Below, piece by piece: positions 61,588 through 64,000 of a stretch of DNA of 64,000 bases (the stretch's first letter is position 1; each line of letters opens with the position of its first letter). The stretch lies in NCBI RefSeq assembly GCF_022129235.1, contig NZ_JADQAI010000009.1:91723-155722 (forward strand), in the 5' to 3' direction. Under the pieces are notes generated by a model. It made no database searches and had not been told where the DNA came from. It was given only the letters and a program-made list of their open reading frames with translations. The stretch is from Psychrobacter sp. Ps6 (lineage in GTDB: Bacteria > Pseudomonadota > Gammaproteobacteria > Pseudomonadales > Moraxellaceae). The translations under genes were made by a program, and so were the position numbers.

Positions 61588-61947
61588 TCAAAATAAATTG
61601 GCTGGTTTGGCAAAGGCGAGTATTACAATACCAACATATGCGATAGCTGAAATCAGGATACCTGTTTTGCTCTGAGTAGGTGTCGCATGAGCATTAAAGG
61701 CTTTAATACTTGAGCTAATCGCTGCGATAAGTAAGATAATTTTGGCAAATACCCACTGTACAGGGGCATTAACACTCATCAGTTGCATGAGCATGATCGC
61801 ACCTGACAGGATCAGTAGTGCGTAGATAATATGAGTGGCGATTTTGACCACGCGTGGCGCGCATCTATTTGCGCTGAGCACTAAGTAGCTCTGATATAAG
61901 AACAGCACAATGGTCAGTACCGCCATCAGCATGTGTAGATGTTTCAT
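61588..61947 (-). CDS. SirB2-family membrane protein
   Basis: A 119-residue protein with four hydrophobic helices: MLMAVLTIVLFLYQSYLVL, IIYALLILSGAIMLMQL, VFAKIILLIAAISSSIKAF and GILISAIAYVGIVILAF. The pattern HLHMLMAVLTIVLFLYQ at the start fits SirB2 (named for a Salmonella invasion-gene regulator locus; the biochemical role is unknown). AGGAGCAATATTCG-type ribosome site lies ahead of the ATG. It is downstream of the BolA gene, 60 bases away on the same strand. Confidence 0.8.
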   Translation of the reverse strand: MKHLHMLMAVLTIVLFLYQSYLVLSANRCAPRVVKIATHIIYALLILSGAIMLMQLMSVNAPVQWVFAKIILLIAAISSSIKAFNAHATPTQSKTGILISAIAYVGIVILAFAKPANLF

Positions 61948-62007
61948 CGAATATTGCTCCTGCTAGACCTACATTATATGGGCTTGCTTAAAATATTTTA
62001 TCGTCAG

Positions 62008-62328
62008 CTATTTATTTTGACCCGCGCATAATGGACTGTCAGGGCTTTGACCTTGCCATTCTGTCGGCGTGTAAGCATGAATGGCTAAGGCATGTACTTG
62101 ACCGCCTTGTGACGTCAATAAAGACGTAACCAATCCATATATTAGCTGATGACGCCCGACCAGTCGCTTGCCCTCGAATGCCTCACTGACAATAGTGAGC
62201 TTAAAGTGGCTTTCTTTGCCTTCGAAATAGCCAGCATGGGCCATTGACTCATTGATTAGTTCGATGTGCTGCGGGTCTAGAGCCTGTAGCTTGGCATGAA
62301 GTGCATCGGCGGTAGGTGTAGTGCTCAT
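62008..62328 (-). CDS. BolA-family protein
   Basis: A 106-residue BolA-fold protein: DALHAKLQALDPQHIELINESMAHAGYFEGKESHFKLTIVSEAFEGKRLVGRHQLIYGLV, then HALAIHAYTPTEW. It has the conserved His and the FEGKxLVxRH-type motif of the family. BolA proteins pair with monothiol glutaredoxins for iron-sulfur cluster work or regulate transcription. The polar C-terminal tail (SPDSPLCAGQNK) includes a Cys. It precedes the SirB2 gene. Confidence 0.9.
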   Translation of the reverse strand: MSTTPTADALHAKLQALDPQHIELINESMAHAGYFEGKESHFKLTIVSEAFEGKRLVGRHQLIYGLVTSLLTSQGGQVHALAIHAYTPTEWQGQSPDSPLCAGQNK

Positions 62329-62457
62329 AACAATCCTTCAATGTATATTGCGCAATTCTATTAGGCAATCTGCAAATGATATCTATCGACATTATAGCAG
62401 ACAGAGCAAACGATATAGAGAGCTATTAGAAAGCCTTTACTGTCTAAGCAAGCCCCA

Positions 62458-62502
62458 ATAAAAAAGCAAAGCACAACACGTTAGTTGTACTTTGCTTTTT
62501 GT
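62458..62502 (-). terminator. Terminator after the M48 protease gene
   Basis: Long stem aaaaagcaaagtacaac/gttgtgctttgcttttt (minus-strand reading, one G-U pair) with a 6-base loop and a T-run, about 46 bases after the stop. Confidence 0.85.
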
Positions 62503-62547
62503 ATCTACACACTTGATAAATCAAACATCAAAGTGGAGGGCGATGTA

Positions 62548-63360
62548 TTAACGACGCGACCTTTGATACAGAGGCATGACTTTTGGCATCAACGATTGTA
62601 GCTCTGCGATACGGCTGCTGCTCGTTGGGTGAGTGCTTAGGAATTGAGGCGGCTCGCCTTGGCTCGCACGCTGCATTTTTTGCCATAAAGTAATAGCGGC
62701 TTGCGGGTTGTAACCTGCACGTGCCATTAATTCAAGACCAATTTGATCGGCTTCGCTCTCTTGGGTACGGCTATGCGGACGGCTCAAGCCTAGATCGCCA
62801 GCAACGCTTGCTAGCTGCGCTTGGCCTTGTGATAGACCAAAGATACTGGCAGCAACACCGATACCTGTCTGGGTCGCGTATTCGCGTGAGATGCGTTCAC
62901 GTGAGTGCTCACGTAATGCGTGAGAGATTTCATGCCCCATGATTGCAGCAATCTCATCATCAGTTAAGTTCAGGCGGTCAATGATGCCTGAGTAAAACAT
63001 AACTTTACCACCTGGCATAACAAAAGCATTCAACTGGTCAGATTTGATCGTGTGTACTTCCCATTTCCATTTTGCTGCATCTGCACGATAAACACCCACT
63101 TGACCAACCAAACGATTAGCAATGTTTTTCAAGCGATTCAATTGGGCGGTATTGGTATCCAATACACCTTTGGATCTTGCATCTTGCAATGTCTTAGCGT
63201 AGCTCTGTGCAGATAGCTGCAATACTTGCTCGCTAGAAACCAATAATAACTGCTGACGATCGACGCCGACGGCACCAGTATTAGTTGTACTGGTACAACC
63301 AGTCAATGTCAGCGCGGACAATGAAGCCGCCATCACACTAGTGGTCAATAGTTTTTTCAT
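62548..63360 (-). CDS. M48-family metalloprotease lipoprotein (LoiP/YcaL-like)
   Basis: A 270-residue lipoprotein with lipobox LTLTGC (Cys22). The zinc motif HEISH is at His143-His147 in IMGHEISHALREHSRERI, with the third-ligand Glu region ESEADQIGLELM. FVMPGGKVMFYSGIIDRL is a family stretch. Such proteases degrade or mature outer-membrane and stress-related proteins in the periplasm. The ATG at 63358-63360 follows GAGGA; an ATG three codons upstream has no proper ribosome site. It stands alone. Confidence 0.9.
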   Translation of the reverse strand: MKKLLTTSVMAASLSALTLTGCTSTTNTGAVGVDRQQLLLVSSEQVLQLSAQSYAKTLQDARSKGVLDTNTAQLNRLKNIANRLVGQVGVYRADAAKWKWEVHTIKSDQLNAFVMPGGKVMFYSGIIDRLNLTDDEIAAIMGHEISHALREHSRERISREYATQTGIGVAASIFGLSQGQAQLASVAGDLGLSRPHSRTQESEADQIGLELMARAGYNPQAAITLWQKMQRASQGEPPQFLSTHPTSSSRIAELQSLMPKVMPLYQRSRR

Positions 63361-63946
63361 GAAAAGCATCCTCTCGATAAATGGTAAAAAGCAAAATCAA
63401 ACAAAGTAAATCGCGTTGTAGTAGGTAATGGCGCTATTTTTTATAACTCTTTATCGACGCCCAATCACCTACTAAGACAGTAAAAGCCTGTTTGAGCTGT
63501 CATTGTAGATAAGTATAATAATGTTAACCAAGTAAAACCAAGATAGGAAAAGTAACAATAGAGCGTATGATTGTAAGTGAAATAGACATTACTCATAATG
63601 AAGTAACGTTTTGCTTTTAGTCGTAGTAAAGAACTTTTTATAGAAATGTACACACGTGACATAAGGTAAATTGTAAACTGATAAGGTTTAGCTGAAGTAG
63701 TAGGTATCAATAACAGAGGATAAAACTCAAAGTGCTATTATTAATATAAAATAATTTATATTTTTCTAAAAGTAATTCCTGTTTTTAAATCAATTGCTTA
63801 TGTTGTATTTTCTCAAAAACGAAGGTCTGGACTGAAAATATTAGCCATGATTTTTAAAAAAGGTGTTGACACCCACAGAATATTTGCTAAAATAGCCAGC
63901 CTATCGAGACGGAGTAGTTGTTAACAACACGATGATTCGATAATAA
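63361..63946. other. Gene-free stretch between the M48 protease gene and tRNA-Gly
   Basis: About 586 AT-rich bases. An 81-codon minus-strand frame (63465-63710) has no family likeness and is not annotated. The right part holds a sigma-70 promoter for the tRNA at 63866-63893. No repeat or attachment site was seen. Confidence 0.6.
63866..63893 (+). promoter_or_regulatory. Promoter of tRNA-Gly
   Basis: TTGACA at 63866-63871 and TAAAAT at 63888-63893, 16-base spacer, with TG before the -10. It lies 53 bases before the tRNA 5' end, a strong match for a stable-RNA promoter. Confidence 0.85.
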
Positions 63947-64000
63947 GCGGGAATAGCTCAGTGGTAGAGCATAACCTTGCCAAGGTTGGGGTCGAGAGTT
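63947..64000 (+). tRNA. tRNA-Gly(GCC), truncated by the window edge
   Basis: From GCGGGAA the sequence folds as a tRNA: acceptor 5' strand, D-arm (AGCTCAGTGGTAGAGC), anticodon arm TAACC-TTGCCAA-GGTTG with anticodon GCC at 63979-63981, and variable loop GGGTC. The T-arm and acceptor 3' strand lie beyond the window. Glycine acceptor identity follows from the GCC anticodon. Confidence 0.95.

Noticed and set aside
63465..63710. 81-codon minus-strand frame next to the tRNA
   Set aside because: AT-rich, no ribosome site, no family resemblance. The region is better read as spacer with a tRNA promoter.
1..64000. CRISPR arrays, transposases, integrases or phage genes
   Set aside because: No regularly spaced repeats and no mobile-element protein family were seen anywhere in the window.

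Overview
The window looks like chromosomal DNA of a Psychrobacter-type gammaproteobacterium (Moraxellaceae). This is inferred from moderate AT-richness, the protein types, the Chp/Pil chemosensory cluster ordered as in Acinetobacter and Pseudomonas, and the many hydrophilic low-complexity insertions typical of Psychrobacter proteins. I see no insertion sequence, prophage, integron or CRISPR array. It reads as ordinary core chromosome with several compact functional clusters.

Layout. 1-7.7 kb: the 5' part of a FadE-type acyl-CoA dehydrogenase, radC, divergent coaBC (with a striking His-rich insertion), a TauE/SafE permease, a histone-deacetylase-like hydrolase and two poorly known proteins. 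7.9-11.3 kb: cytochrome c maturation genes ccmABCDE without ccmFGHI. 11.4-15.3 kb: an aldo/keto reductase and a methionine-type ABC importer (metN-metI-metQ). 15.5-19.9 kb: an OmpR-type response regulator, its histidine kinase (ATPase domain split by about 225 residues) and an orphan HlyD-like adaptor lipoprotein. 20.6-33.1 kb: the twitching-motility chemosensory operon pilG-pilH-pilI-pilJ-pilK-chpA-chpB-chpC. 33.2-38.7 kb: cytochrome b561, minE/minD/minC, a voltage-sensor-like membrane protein and a PlsC-type acyltransferase. 39.1-46.3 kb: an OmpA-like lipoprotein, then a Fur-box-preceded cluster imelysin, di-haem oxidoreductase (DUF1111), imelysin, DUF1513. 46.3-52.5 kb: a YgjP-like metalloprotease, a TPMT-type methyltransferase, an HD protein, oxyR divergent from ahpC, YdcH and ahpF. 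52.7-55.0 kb: an AGCS amino-acid symporter and a GST. 55.1-60.3 kb: a sulfide/persulfide-type cluster (two DUF442 proteins, SulP transporter, BigR-like repressor, persulfide dioxygenase, DUF2892 protein, methyltransferase). 60.4-64 kb: trxC, a small lipoprotein, SirB2, a BolA protein, an M48 lipoprotein protease and a partial tRNA-Gly(GCC).

How they fit together. Three themes recur: type IV pilus control, thiol/peroxide/sulfur redox defence (oxyR-ahpC-ahpF, trxC, the BigR-like locus) and iron or haem handling (ccm, imelysin cluster, cytochrome b561). The most unusual observations are insertions in otherwise canonical enzymes (CoaBC, the histidine kinase, the adaptor), a PilJ that lacks its periplasmic sensor region, a MetN that lacks its regulatory domain, and a YgjP homologue whose only well-placed initiator is ATT unless one base is miscalled. 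All assignments rest on reading motifs and context. No database search was run.
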